DNA of 37,552 bases from JBBAFM01 sp041655415 (GCA_964429195.1 CAYSBC010000013.1:1-37552), one strand, 5' to 3'. Positions 1 through 8,437 are shown, numbered from the stretch's first letter. Notes: generated from the sequence alone by a model not told the origin. Program-made: numbers and translations.

Positions 1-1075
1 GGCCGCTCCCGTGGTATTAAATTCAAAGCACATTGAATCGAATAATACACAAGCCCTCATTATCAACAGTGGTAATGCTAACTCCTGTACCGGATCTCAA
101 GGCTATGACGATGCAGTAAATATGGCCAACATTACTGCTGAAGCCCTCGGCATTCTACCCGAAGAAACCTTGGTCTACTCTACAGGCGTTATCGGAGTTC
201 CCTTAGATATGTCTGTTGTTTCAGAGGGTATTCATTCTGCTGCCACCTTTCTTAAAGAAGAATGGACAAAGGATATCGTCGATGATTATGCAATAGATGC
301 CATTATGACAACCGATACCTTTCCTAAGAAAGTCGCTGTGGAAATAGAGCTTGACGGTAAAATTGTAACAGTCTTTGGCATGGCTAAGGGTTCAGGTATG
401 ATACACCCTAACATGGCAACCATGTTAAGCTATGTGATGACGGATGCAGCTATCACCAAGACATTGCTAGAAAAGATACATAGAGAAAGTATTGATCGAT
501 CCCTCAATATGGTTTCTGTGGATGGCGATACAAGCACCAATGATACGGCAACTATTCTCGCTAATGGAGCAGCAGGAAATAGACTGATAGACTCTGAAGA
601 CAGTGATTATAGCACGCTTAAAGAAGCCATAGACTTTATACATGAGTCTTTAGCAAAATTAATAGCTAAAGATGGTGAAGGAGCTACAAAGCTTATCGAG
701 GTCAATTTAGTCAACGCATCAAGCATCGACAATGCAAGAAAATGCGCCAGAACTGTTATTACTTCCAGTTTAGTCAAAACCGCTATGTTTGCTTCCGATG
801 TCAATTGGGGGAGAGTCCTATGTGCTATGGGTTATTCCGGAGCTTCCTTCGATCCTTTAAAAGTAGACTTGTCTTTTAGTAGCGATACCGGCTCCATTCA
901 GGTGTTCAAGGATGGTTCACCTTTGCCCCTTGACGAGGAGCTAGCTTATTATATTTTAGACAGAAATGAAATCGTCATAGAAATTGATCTTCATGATGGA
1001 AATTGTAATGCTAAAGCTTGGGGATGCGACTTAACCTACGACTATGTTAAAATTAATGGCGAATATCGAACTTGA
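1..1075 (+). CDS. argJ: Bifunctional ornithine acetyltransferase / N-acetylglutamate synthase ArgJ (5' truncated)
   Basis: Arginine biosynthesis: ArgJ moves the acetyl group of N-acetylornithine to glutamate, and in bifunctional forms also acetylates glutamate from acetyl-CoA. The reading frame is open from base 2, so the gene enters the window without its start; the GTG at 11 is an internal codon, since the Ala-Ala-Pro-Val before it matches mid-N-terminal ArgJ. About 355 residues of a roughly 400-residue family are present. The self-cleavage site is visible as HPNMATML; the Thr codon at 419-421 would be the N-terminal nucleophile of the beta chain after Ala-Thr cleavage. Further ArgJ-like blocks are NSGNANSCTG, VSVDGDTSTND and DVNWGRVLCAMGYSG. 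The gene ends with a strong hairpin terminator. Other arg genes presumably lie to the left; whether this enzyme is mono- or bifunctional cannot be told from the fragment. Confidence 0.96.
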   Translation, partial: AAPVVLNSKHIESNNTQALIINSGNANSCTGSQGYDDAVNMANITAEALGILPEETLVYSTGVIGVPLDMSVVSEGIHSAATFLKEEWTKDIVDDYAIDAIMTTDTFPKKVAVEIELDGKIVTVFGMAKGSGMIHPNMATMLSYVMTDAAITKTLLEKIHRESIDRSLNMVSVDGDTSTNDTATILANGAAGNRLIDSEDSDYSTLKEAIDFIHESLAKLIAKDGEGATKLIEVNLVNASSIDNARKCARTVITSSLVKTAMFASDVNWGRVLCAMGYSGASFDPLKVDLSFSSDTGSIQVFKDGSPLPLDEELAYYILDRNEIVIEIDLHDGNCNAKAWGCDLTYDYVKINGEYRT

Positions 1076-1097
1076 TTTTAACATAACGGAATACGTC

Positions 1098-1135
1098 AAA
1101 ACCGCACTGGAATACTCCTGTGCGGTTTTGTGTTT
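1098..1135 (+). terminator. Rho-independent terminator of argJ
   Basis: A 10-bp perfect stem, AAAACCGCAC (1098-1107) with GTGCGGTTTT (1120-1129), closes a 12-nt loop and runs into a T-rich stretch. It lies 22 nt past the argJ stop. Because the stem ends in A/T runs on both sides it may also stop transcription arriving on the minus strand from the 1193-3415 gene. Confidence 0.85.
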
Positions 1136-1192
1136 CCTATAAAAGCGCCGTCTCCAAGCTCGTTTTCCGCAAAGGCGGTTTCCTTCCCAGGT

Positions 1193-3415
1193 TCAGTTAG
1201 CTTTGATTATGTTAATTTTTCCACTGTCCGGTGCGGAGCCTGTATAAGTCCCAACAAGTATTTTAGTACCATTGTTGCTATTTCCTTTGCTTGCAACGAC
1301 AAGTAGCGACTGCTTGCCATAATCCCTGATTGTAAAAAACGTAGAATACTTATTGATTCTCCACCTATGCGGGATTAGAGAATTCGATTGTAACTGGTCA
1401 CCGCTGCTTGATGATGGCTGGTAGATATAAGCACCGTCATATTGAATCGTGTATTCCGGACCTCGGTCTTTGCTGTAATTTATAAGTTTTATAGTATATG
1501 GTTTATCAGGTTTCTTGTCTGAAAGCTCTAACCAAAAAGTTCCGCTTGCAAACACAGGATACAGATATTTACCATAGATTTGCATATAGTAGTCGCCATC
1601 TTCCACAAGATCGCCCACACTCTCACTCATGACCCTAATCTCGAAAGTGTCTACTTTCTTCCCATCACATTGAACTTCCACCACTTTAACGCCCTCCGTT
1701 GTAAACTTCCTGCCTTGTGTGAGTTCCACTGTGCCCGAGGTGTAGAATTTGAGCTTTGAGTTGTCCACAACGCTGACTATGCCCGTGTTCGCCTGATGAT
1801 GTACAACAATTCCCGTGGTGTCAAATCCATCGCCTACCGAATACATCGTTTTATTCGGAATCTGTTTTAGGAGGTATCCCCCCCACGCATTGCCGGTTGC
1901 ATTTTGCGGAGCGGCAATTCTAGGGCTATCGTCATTGCGCACGAGCCGCAAACCTGTATATTCGTTTCTGTGATAAACCACAGAACCACGGTTGCGAACA
2001 CCTAAAGTAGTATTGTCAGTATGGGACGACCCACCGCTATAGGTGCGACGACTTGTGTTACTGGTCACATCAGCAGTTGGTCCAATGGGGTCTACAACTC
2101 CGTAAGGGAAAGTGTTACTATCAAAATCCCAGCACCATTCGTTAACATTGCCATACATATCATATAAACCCCAAGGGTTAGGTAATCTCTTGCCTACTTC
2201 ATGAGTATAGCCAAGTTCTGTATTACTAAGTGGCACACTACTGTTGTGTACATACCAAGCGTAATCATCTCTCATTTTTACAAGCAAATCAAAACTAGTT
2301 ATATCGTCTTCTTTACCATAGAACAATTTATCCGTTCCTGCACGGCTTGCGATATACCACTCTGCACTTGTAGGCAGACGGTAGCCGTTTGCGTCCCAAT
2401 TTGCCGCCACCGCGTTCCAAGCGTCGTTATTACTTGTAGGCACAATTCCCCAATCCTTTGGATTAGTGCTTCCATTGATGCTGTATACAGGAGTGAAGTT
2501 AGAGAGCATACTGAGCTTATTGCAAAATACAAGTGCATCGTACCAACTGACACTATCCACAGCACGTCTTGCCTGTACCTCACCCGGGACTGTCCCTTTA
2601 GGCGCACCGTCACTGGACTTTACTAAATCGAACATATAGATATAAGAACCGTCAGGCATCTGCGTCAAAACATTACCCACCCAGTTGTCATCAGAACCGT
2701 CAAAATAACTAGGATTTTTACCCATTACCGATTGATACTGTTCTTGTGTCACTTCATATGTTCCTATATTATAACCCTTTGTGAGAGTTACTTTTGTACC
2801 GTAAATATCGTAGGCACCGGCGGGAACGTGTACCATATCAATTGAAGGGGCAGAGCCCACATAGTTAGGGTTTACTCCTGTGTAGTAGGCGCCTGGCTCT
2901 ATGACCGCCTGACCTTTTAAGCTGTCCCAGTACACATTGAACTGAGATGCCGTGCCATTTAGAAGTCCTGCAAAATAACGTAACTGTACATAGTTGGTGT
3001 CACCGTCAATATAGTAGGCATCTTGTAACCTGTCATAGTCGGAGTAGCCGGCAATTATGAAAGATGCGTCCTTGTTGTACCTGACATCGGTTGTTTCGGC
3101 GAGTTTCGTCGGAGTTGTCGTGCCTGTGTATGGCTTGCCGGGTTCGATGACGATAGCCCTATCCCAATACACATCAAACTGTGCCGCTGTGCCCTTTAGT
3201 AGTGCGGCGATACCCCGTAATTGTAAGTAGTTGCTTCCATTGATACTGTACGCCTCGGGAACGCTGACTGTTTGCCCGTTCATTACAAAAGTAGTCGTGC
3301 TGGGGTATGCCGTCGGCATAGCCGCCCTTGCTATCATCGGAGTGATGACTATAAGTGATAACGCTATTGTCAACGTGAGTATGAGCGATAACGCTCTGCG
3401 GATGAACTTGAACAT
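1193..3415 (-). CDS. Secreted multidomain protein: stalk repeats, FGE/SUMF1-like fold, Ig-like and ricin-like segments
   Basis: A 740-residue exported protein. Residues 1-32 are a signal peptide (basic start, long hydrophobic run, ARA-A cleavage site). Residues about 41-98 and 118-180 are two copies of a copper-amine-oxidase-N-like stalk domain, each ending INGSNYLQLRG / IDGDTNYVQLRY, then VYWD and IEPG..YTG. Residues about 191-494 are a formylglycine-generating-enzyme (FGE-sulfatase) type domain, with GTYEVTQEQYQSVMGKNPSYF, RLPTSAEWYIASRAGT, NPWGLYDMYGNVNEWCWD and a final GLRLVRND. Residues about 513-596 look like a bacterial Ig-like domain, and 602-738 like a ricin-type beta-trefoil. The two cysteines used by true FGEs, expected in the GGS...R..R segment near residues 461-476, are absent, so sulfatase activation is unlikely and a binding role on the cell surface is more plausible. 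AGGAGG sits 9 nt before the ATG. The gene stands alone, and its base composition looks GC-richer than its neighbours, which suggests acquisition. The exact ligand or partner is unknown. Confidence 0.85.
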   Translation of the reverse strand: MFKFIRRALSLILTLTIALSLIVITPMIARAAMPTAYPSTTTFVMNGQTVSVPEAYSINGSNYLQLRGIAALLKGTAAQFDVYWDRAIVIEPGKPYTGTTTPTKLAETTDVRYNKDASFIIAGYSDYDRLQDAYYIDGDTNYVQLRYFAGLLNGTASQFNVYWDSLKGQAVIEPGAYYTGVNPNYVGSAPSIDMVHVPAGAYDIYGTKVTLTKGYNIGTYEVTQEQYQSVMGKNPSYFDGSDDNWVGNVLTQMPDGSYIYMFDLVKSSDGAPKGTVPGEVQARRAVDSVSWYDALVFCNKLSMLSNFTPVYSINGSTNPKDWGIVPTSNNDAWNAVAANWDANGYRLPTSAEWYIASRAGTDKLFYGKEDDITSFDLLVKMRDDYAWYVHNSSVPLSNTELGYTHEVGKRLPNPWGLYDMYGNVNEWCWDFDSNTFPYGVVDPIGPTADVTSNTSRRTYSGGSSHTDNTTLGVRNRGSVVYHRNEYTGLRLVRNDDSPRIAAPQNATGNAWGGYLLKQIPNKTMYSVGDGFDTTGIVVHHQANTGIVSVVDNSKLKFYTSGTVELTQGRKFTTEGVKVVEVQCDGKKVDTFEIRVMSESVGDLVEDGDYYMQIYGKYLYPVFASGTFWLELSDKKPDKPYTIKLINYSKDRGPEYTIQYDGAYIYQPSSSSGDQLQSNSLIPHRWRINKYSTFFTIRDYGKQSLLVVASKGNSNNGTKILVGTYTGSAPDSGKINIIKAN

Positions 3416-3504
3416 CTGAATATTCCTCCTTTAGAAATTTTAATCCCCTTAAAGATTTTGTTCTATCTTTAAGATATCAAAAATTCTCTGAAAAAATCGT
3501 ATTC

Positions 3505-3539
3505 CTGCACGAAACACATTTTTTACTGCACGAAACACA
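3505..3539 (-). promoter_or_regulatory. Tandem 14-bp direct repeats, 21-nt period, upstream of the FGE-like gene
   Basis: On the minus strand TGTGTTTCGTGCAG occurs twice (3526-3539 and 3505-3518), exactly 21 nt apart, so both copies face the same side of the helix. They lie about 90-125 bp upstream of the start at 3415. This is the geometry of activator sites bound by dimers, for example LytTR-type regulators, but the bases do not fit the LytTR consensus well. A TATCTT-like -10 about 35 nt downstream is weak. The regulatory role is inferred from position and spacing only. Confidence 0.5.
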
Positions 3540-3550
3540 AAAAAGTAATC

Positions 3551-3577
3551 GGCAGACAGCGAAAGCTACTGTCTGCC
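3551..3577 (-). terminator. Hairpin downstream of the carboxyltransferase gene, probable terminator
   Basis: A 9-bp perfect stem, GGCAGACAG (3551-3559) with CTGTCTGCC (3569-3577), begins 23 nt past the stop at 3600. On the minus strand it is followed by GATTAC and then a run of six T. The T-run is a little further from the stem than usual, so termination efficiency is uncertain. Confidence 0.55.
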
Positions 3578-3599
3578 AATATATCCTATTCCTATTTTA

Positions 3600-4997
3600 T
3601 TAAACCGGATAAACCATGTCTTCTTCATGGAGAAGCGTGGTATCCACTTTATATCTTTCAATATTCCTTCTTTTGAAAAAATCTAAAGCTACTTGAGGGA
3701 ATAAGGCATAAGATAAAACATCCTCATCCTGCTCAATATAGAATCCAATCTCTTTTCGGATTTTTTCAAGTTCAGGTTCAATTAAATCTGCAGGTCTGAC
3801 TGTTATAACTTCCCCATCCCCTATTATTTTCTTAACGATTTCTTCTTTTATAGGTACTGTAGTCTTTCCATACATCCCTCTGACAAGGTTTTTGACCTCA
3901 TTAGAAACCATCTTGTATCTTTCACCCATTAATACATTGAGTACAGCTTGTGTTCCAACAATTTGGCTTGTTGGTGTAACTAGAGGTGGATAGCCCAAAT
4001 CTTCACGAACGCGAGGTATTTCCCTTAATACTTCTTCGTATTTATTCATGGCGTTTTGTTGTTTCAATTGAGATACTAGATTGGATAGCATCCCGCCAGG
4101 AACTTGATAAATTAAAGTGTTGATATCAACACCGAGAACCTTTGTATCCATCAGCCCGCTTTCTAAGCTTTCATCCCGCAATGGTGTAAAATATTCAGCG
4201 ATTTCTGTTAATAATCCAAGATCATATCCTGTATCATATTTTGTTCCTCTTAAAGTCGCTACTAACGGCTCTGTTGGTGGTTGAGAAGTGCCTCCGGAAA
4301 ACGGTGATATTGCAGTATCTATTATGTCTACTCCTGCCTCAATTGCCTTCAGATAGGTCATACTGCCAAGCCCACTTGTAGCATGAGTATGTAACTCCAA
4401 GGGAACTGATATCTTTGCCTTTATCTTTTTAACAAGCTCATAGGTTCCATAAGGATCCAGCAATCCTGCCATATCCTTTATACATATAGAATCAGCCCCC
4501 ATTTGCTCAAGTTTTACAGCCAAATCCACAAAGGCTTCATTGGTATGAACAGGGCTAATGGTGTAAGAAATAGCGGCTTGAGCATGGCCACCTTCTTTTT
4601 TAGTAGCGTTTATCGCTGTTTCTAAATTTCGTGTATCATTTAAAGCATCAAATATTCTTATAATATCAATACCGTTAGCAATAGACTTTTTAACAAACTC
4701 TTCGACTACATCATCTGCATAATTTTTATAACCTAATATATTTTGACCTCTTAATAGCATTTGTAACTTCGTATTTTTAACTGCTTTTCTGATAATCCTC
4801 AATCTCTCCCATGGATCTTCATTCAAAAATCTTAGACAGGAGTCAAAGGTTGCCCCTCCCCACATTTCAAGGGCATTATAACCTACCGCATCTAACTTTT
4901 CCAATACGGGTAACATATCTTTTGTTTTCATTCGTGTCGCAATTAATGATTGATGCGCATCACGTAATACGGTCTCAGTAATTTTAACTTTTGTCAT
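3600..4997 (-). CDS. Carboxyltransferase subunit of a biotin-dependent (de)carboxylase (OadA / PycB family)
   Basis: A 465-residue protein of the oxaloacetate decarboxylase alpha / pyruvate carboxylase subunit B family, which exchanges CO2 between carboxybiotin and pyruvate or oxaloacetate. The TIM-barrel motifs are clear: TVLRDAHQSLIATRM near the N-terminus (metal Asp), QMLLRGQN, DSICIKDMAGLL (the lysine that is carbamylated in the family) and LELHTHATSG (metal histidines). The conserved carboxyltransferase C-terminal domain follows. The protein ends without the Ala/Pro linker and AMKM biotinyl domain seen in longer OadA, so it needs a separate biotin carrier, and none is encoded nearby. The start at 4997 is preferred over an ATG 15 nt upstream because GGAGG (5006-5010) sits 8 nt before it, while the upstream ATG overlaps that site and has none of its own. 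Whether it works in pyruvate carboxylation, oxaloacetate decarboxylation or a transcarboxylase cannot be decided from sequence. Confidence 0.9.
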   Translation of the reverse strand: MTKVKITETVLRDAHQSLIATRMKTKDMLPVLEKLDAVGYNALEMWGGATFDSCLRFLNEDPWERLRIIRKAVKNTKLQMLLRGQNILGYKNYADDVVEEFVKKSIANGIDIIRIFDALNDTRNLETAINATKKEGGHAQAAISYTISPVHTNEAFVDLAVKLEQMGADSICIKDMAGLLDPYGTYELVKKIKAKISVPLELHTHATSGLGSMTYLKAIEAGVDIIDTAISPFSGGTSQPPTEPLVATLRGTKYDTGYDLGLLTEIAEYFTPLRDESLESGLMDTKVLGVDINTLIYQVPGGMLSNLVSQLKQQNAMNKYEEVLREIPRVREDLGYPPLVTPTSQIVGTQAVLNVLMGERYKMVSNEVKNLVRGMYGKTTVPIKEEIVKKIIGDGEVITVRPADLIEPELEKIRKEIGFYIEQDEDVLSYALFPQVALDFFKRRNIERYKVDTTLLHEEDMVYPV

Positions 4998-5076
4998 ACT
5001 ATTAGCCTCCATTTTTTAAATTAAATATTATATTAGTCATATTACTCTTAATTTTCTTCAAAACTGTAATACAATA

Positions 5077-5104
5077 ATTATATAGTGTAACATATTAAAG
5101 TCAA
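5077..5104 (-). promoter_or_regulatory. Sigma-A promoter of the carboxyltransferase gene
   Basis: The minus strand reads TTGACT (5099-5104), a 16-nt spacer, then TATAAT (5077-5082). This leaves a leader of about 70 nt to the start at 4997. The rest of the gap to 5265 is AT-rich and I see nothing else in it. Confidence 0.7.
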
Positions 5105-5264
5105 TAATTTTTTGTTTCAAGCAATAAGTATACTTTATGCATCCGTTCTTCACTACTACAAATTCCATGACTAGTTTGGTAAATAATACAATCTTCTCGC
5201 TGGTTTCAGAAATATTTCCCAGGTAATAGAAATTTCGACAGCAGTCATTAGAACTCTTTGTTTT

Positions 5265-5873
5265 TTATTCCTCTAATCCTTTTTTAGCCAGGGCATCCGC
5301 CATTTCATTGTATTTATTGCCGGAATGCGCTAGGACCTTTGTGAATTCGATATTCAACTTTTTTTTATACTTTTGTAAAAATTCCAGATATTTTAAAGCT
5401 ACATAGGATTTAGCCTGCCACTCACCTGTTGCCCACTTCTGTATGCCTTCATAATCATGATAAATCATGATCCCTTTGTATCCCTCTTTTACAGCCCACT
5501 GGATGGCCTGCATAGCTCCTGCCAGCTCACCTGCCACATTTCGCGATGATAATGCATTCTCATTATTGTCTGATCCGCAAATCTCTTCAATGGTGCCATT
5601 GGGGGAAATCAAAACTGCTCCATAGGCGTATCTGTTTTTACTATCGGAATAACTTCCATCAACATAAGCATGGGCAATATTTTTATCCGATAAATCCTCT
5701 CCATGAAGGTTCATGTTTTGTCCTGACATAAAGGCTTCGGCCTCTTCCTGTGTTGAAAAGCTTTTGTATTCGGCGCCGCTAAAGCCATCGACATTTTTCT
5801 TGCATTCATCCCATGTTCTGTAGATTCCATTTTCTTTTCCTATTCTTACAGCATAGTACTTTTGTTTTGCCAT
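5265..5873 (-). CDS. rnhA: Ribonuclease HI with N-terminal viroplasmin (RNA/DNA-hybrid binding) domain
   Basis: A 202-residue RNase HI that cuts the RNA strand of RNA-DNA hybrids. Residues 4-49 form the caulimovirus-viroplasmin-type domain (KYYAVRIGKENGIYRTWDEC...FSTQEEAEAF), typical of bacterial/eukaryotic RNase H1 that grips hybrids. Residues about 66-200 are the catalytic domain. All four acidic active-site residues are present: D72 (AYVDGSY), E116 (AGELAGA), D140 (YHDYEG) and D193 (ADALAKKG), with H183 in the flexible loop. GAGGAAAA lies just before the ATG. It follows the FAD protein gene by 25 nt and so is probably the last gene of the DUF362-FAD-rnhA operon. That association is positional; no shared function is evident. 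Confidence 0.94.
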   Translation of the reverse strand: MAKQKYYAVRIGKENGIYRTWDECKKNVDGFSGAEYKSFSTQEEAEAFMSGQNMNLHGEDLSDKNIAHAYVDGSYSDSKNRYAYGAVLISPNGTIEEICGSDNNENALSSRNVAGELAGAMQAIQWAVKEGYKGIMIYHDYEGIQKWATGEWQAKSYVALKYLEFLQKYKKKLNIEFTKVLAHSGNKYNEMADALAKKGLEE

Positions 5874-5898
5874 ATTTTTTCCTCTTTTAATAGTTAGT

Positions 5899-7272
5899 TT
5901 ATTCTAAAGAATGGAGAATACGAGCAACATGAACACCGCTGGCTGAAGCTTGGGATAAGGAATGGGTTACCCCGGACCCGTCACCCAAAGCATAGAGGCC
6001 TTTTACTTCAGTTTCCAAATTGCTGTCAACCTGAACCTTTGAATTATAAAATTTGACCTCGACCCCATAAAGTAAAGTGTCTTCGTTAGCCGTACCCGGA
6101 GCTATTTTATCGAGAGCATAAATCATCTCGATGATATTATCCAATTGTCTTTTAGGAATGACTAAGCTTAAATCACCGGGGGTAGCTTTAAAGGTAGGTC
6201 TTGTAAAACATTTTTCCATTCTTCTCTCATTGCTTCGCCTTCCTTTAACCAAATCCCCAAACCTTTGAAGCAATACTCCACCGCCCAACATGTTGCTAAG
6301 CCTTGCAATGGATTCTCCATATTCATTGCTATCCTTAAAAGGTTCGGTAAATTGGTTGGATACTAAGAGGGCAAAATTTGTGTTTTCAGTCCTGAGAGAA
6401 GGATCTGCATAGCTATGCCCATTTACAGTAATGATACCATTTGTGTTTTCTGCTACAACCTCTCCATAAGGGTTCATACAGAATGTCCGAACCATATCGT
6501 TATATTTCTCCGTTTTATAAACTATTTTCGCTTCATAAACCTTGCTGGTAATATGCTCAAAGATTTCAGCGGGCAATTCAACCCTTACGCCAATATCTAC
6601 CCTGTTGCTTTCCGTCTCAATCCCTAATTTCTTACATATTTCAGAAATCCACTTAGAACCGGATCTCCCCGTTGCCAAAACTAACCTATCGCAACTATAT
6701 TGCTCCTTTTCTGTATAAACAATAAAGCCATCGCCATTTTTTTCTACATCCATGACCTCTGTATCAAACTCCATTTGGATGGAATTTCTAACATATTGAT
6801 AGATATTCCCTAATATCTCATAATTTCTGTCTGTCCCCAAATGCCTTACCTTGGCATCTAAAAGATGAAGATCATGACGCAATGCTTCAATTTTCAGGTT
6901 GGAATCTTTTGTCGTATAGAGCTTCGCATCAGCTCCACCCATGCTACAAAGGACCTTGTCCACATATTCCATCAATTCAATGGCTTTTCTAGATCCTACA
7001 TATTTATATAAATCTCCCCCGAATTGATTGGTTATGTTGTATTTTCCGTCAGATAATGTTCCTGCTCCCCCATATCCATTCATGATATTACACGGACTGC
7101 AGGTTATACACTTCTCTATTTTTCTCCCATCAATAGGACAAATTCTTTTTTCAATGGAATGGCCCTTATCAAACATAAGTGTTTTGGCCTTGCTATCGAG
7201 TTTTGTCAATTCATAAGCCATGAATACACCACTGGCTCCCGTGCCAATGACTATATTATCATATTTCTCCAT
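5899..7272 (-). CDS. FAD-dependent dehydrogenase (COG2509-type NAD(P)/FAD oxidoreductase)
   Basis: A 457-residue flavoprotein. The N-terminal FAD-binding Rossmann motif is IVIGTGASG (residues 8-15). A second FAD-contact motif near the end reads GLYALGDGSGVTHSLSQASASG. Directly after the first beta-alpha unit is a cysteine group, C45 and C55-x2-C58-x2-C61 (CITCSPC), followed by NGYGGAGTLSDGK. This combination is characteristic of the uncharacterised dehydrogenase group COG2509, and the cysteines could ligand a metal or Fe-S centre or act as redox thiols. The start overlaps the end of the DUF362-ferredoxin gene by 14 nt, so the two are translationally coupled and may exchange electrons. The substrate is unknown. 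Confidence 0.85.
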   Translation of the reverse strand: MEKYDNIVIGTGASGVFMAYELTKLDSKAKTLMFDKGHSIEKRICPIDGRKIEKCITCSPCNIMNGYGGAGTLSDGKYNITNQFGGDLYKYVGSRKAIELMEYVDKVLCSMGGADAKLYTTKDSNLKIEALRHDLHLLDAKVRHLGTDRNYEILGNIYQYVRNSIQMEFDTEVMDVEKNGDGFIVYTEKEQYSCDRLVLATGRSGSKWISEICKKLGIETESNRVDIGVRVELPAEIFEHITSKVYEAKIVYKTEKYNDMVRTFCMNPYGEVVAENTNGIITVNGHSYADPSLRTENTNFALLVSNQFTEPFKDSNEYGESIARLSNMLGGGVLLQRFGDLVKGRRSNERRMEKCFTRPTFKATPGDLSLVIPKRQLDNIIEMIYALDKIAPGTANEDTLLYGVEVKFYNSKVQVDSNLETEVKGLYALGDGSGVTHSLSQASASGVHVARILHSLE

Positions 7273-8437
7273 CTCTTTTTTCCCTTTCTCTGTAAAGTAA
7301 TATTTTCCCTAATAATGGGGTTTTTACTCGAATAGCGCCTTCAGGACACATTTCCTGGCAACAATAACACCTAATACACTTTTTATAGTCGTATTGAGGT
7401 GGTTGCCGCTTCTTATCCTGTTTAGTAAAATTTAGCGCCTTTCCCTCTACAGGACATACATCCACACAAACCCCACATCCTATGCATTTTTCATTTTCTA
7501 TGATTGGTTTTCTTAAGGCTATATGACGTGCCTTGGATGCAAAATTAAAATTTTCTGTAATCACAGGTTTTCTAAGAACATGAAAGTTCTTATTGATAAG
7601 ACCTCTTATATCCTCCCCGAGAATATCAATGTCCTCATCACGCCATCTCCCGAGACCGTATTGTTCTCCGAAGGTAATTGTCGGAATAAATTCGGGGTTT
7701 AAATCAATTAGCCTGCAAAATACAGAATCAAGAGCAACAGGATCCTTAGACATCAATATGCAGTTCATAGGGATAGGGGTTCCTGACTTGGGACCATTCC
7801 CCTCCATAGCTATTATACCATCCATGATATAAAGCCGCGGCTTTAAATACAAATTCAAATCAACAAGCATTTTAGAAAAATCCAGTGCTGTGGAAAATTT
7901 AACATGGCCCGCCGGTTTATTAAAACCATAGATGCACCCATATTGGTTTTTAATAGCTCCAGTTATGCGCGTGAGTTGATGGGTTTTCATTTTACTGATG
8001 CTGATTATCGCATCTGCTTCTAAAACCCCACTGGCTATTTCAAATTGCTTCGTTATATTTCCTTTTTCATATGTAACCGTCTTTCCGTCTTTAAAATTAC
8101 TTAGCTCGACCTTATATCTGTCAGCAACCTGTTTAATACCACACCGATGAGCAGTGCTCTCAGGTGACCCTATACCGGGCGAATCGCCATAGGTTATGTT
8201 CTTTGTATATTTACGAATACATTGAATAAGAGCCTCAAATACCGCAGGATGCGTTGTGACAGCTTGTGATGCATCCGAGGCTATCAAGAGATTTGGCTTT
8301 AACAATACGGTTTCTTCTTTCCCTATGATTGTTTCTATGCCACCCAAGGCCTCTATTCCATATTTTATTTTTTCTTGTATTTCTCTTACATCATATTGGC
8401 TGCATTGAAGTAAAACTACTGCAGACTTTTTTCCCAA
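7259..8437 (-). CDS. DUF362 domain protein with C-terminal 2[4Fe-4S] ferredoxin
   Basis: A 392-residue protein. Residues about 1-290 are a DUF362 domain, with LLKPNLL, TTHPAVFEAL, YGDSPGIGSPES, and ISISKMKTHQLTRITGAIKNQYG. Residues 318-328 and 354-364 carry two CxxCxxCxxxCP clusters (C318/321/324/328 and C354/357/360/364), a bacterial-ferredoxin arrangement for two [4Fe-4S] centres. No signal peptide or membrane segment is visible, so it should be cytosolic. It is the first gene of an operon with the FAD oxidoreductase, and its stop codon lies inside that gene's start. The role of DUF362 is not established; electron transfer to or from the partner flavoprotein is my inference. rex lies immediately upstream but is separated by a terminator. 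Confidence 0.88.
   Translation of the reverse strand: MGKKSAVVLLQCSQYDVREIQEKIKYGIEALGGIETIIGKEETVLLKPNLLIASDASQAVTTHPAVFEALIQCIRKYTKNITYGDSPGIGSPESTAHRCGIKQVADRYKVELSNFKDGKTVTYEKGNITKQFEIASGVLEADAIISISKMKTHQLTRITGAIKNQYGCIYGFNKPAGHVKFSTALDFSKMLVDLNLYLKPRLYIMDGIIAMEGNGPKSGTPIPMNCILMSKDPVALDSVFCRLIDLNPEFIPTITFGEQYGLGRWRDEDIDILGEDIRGLINKNFHVLRKPVITENFNFASKARHIALRKPIIENEKCIGCGVCVDVCPVEGKALNFTKQDKKRQPPQYDYKKCIRCYCCQEMCPEGAIRVKTPLLGKILLYREREKRDGEI

Noticed and set aside
2201..2626. ORF of 141 residues on the plus strand inside the 1193-3415 gene
   Set aside because: It is an antisense shadow with no ribosome binding site and no recognisable domain; the minus-strand reading is clearly the real protein.
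1193..3415. True sulfatase-activating formylglycine-generating enzyme
   Set aside because: The active-site cysteines are missing in the GGS...R motif, and no sulfatase gene is nearby.
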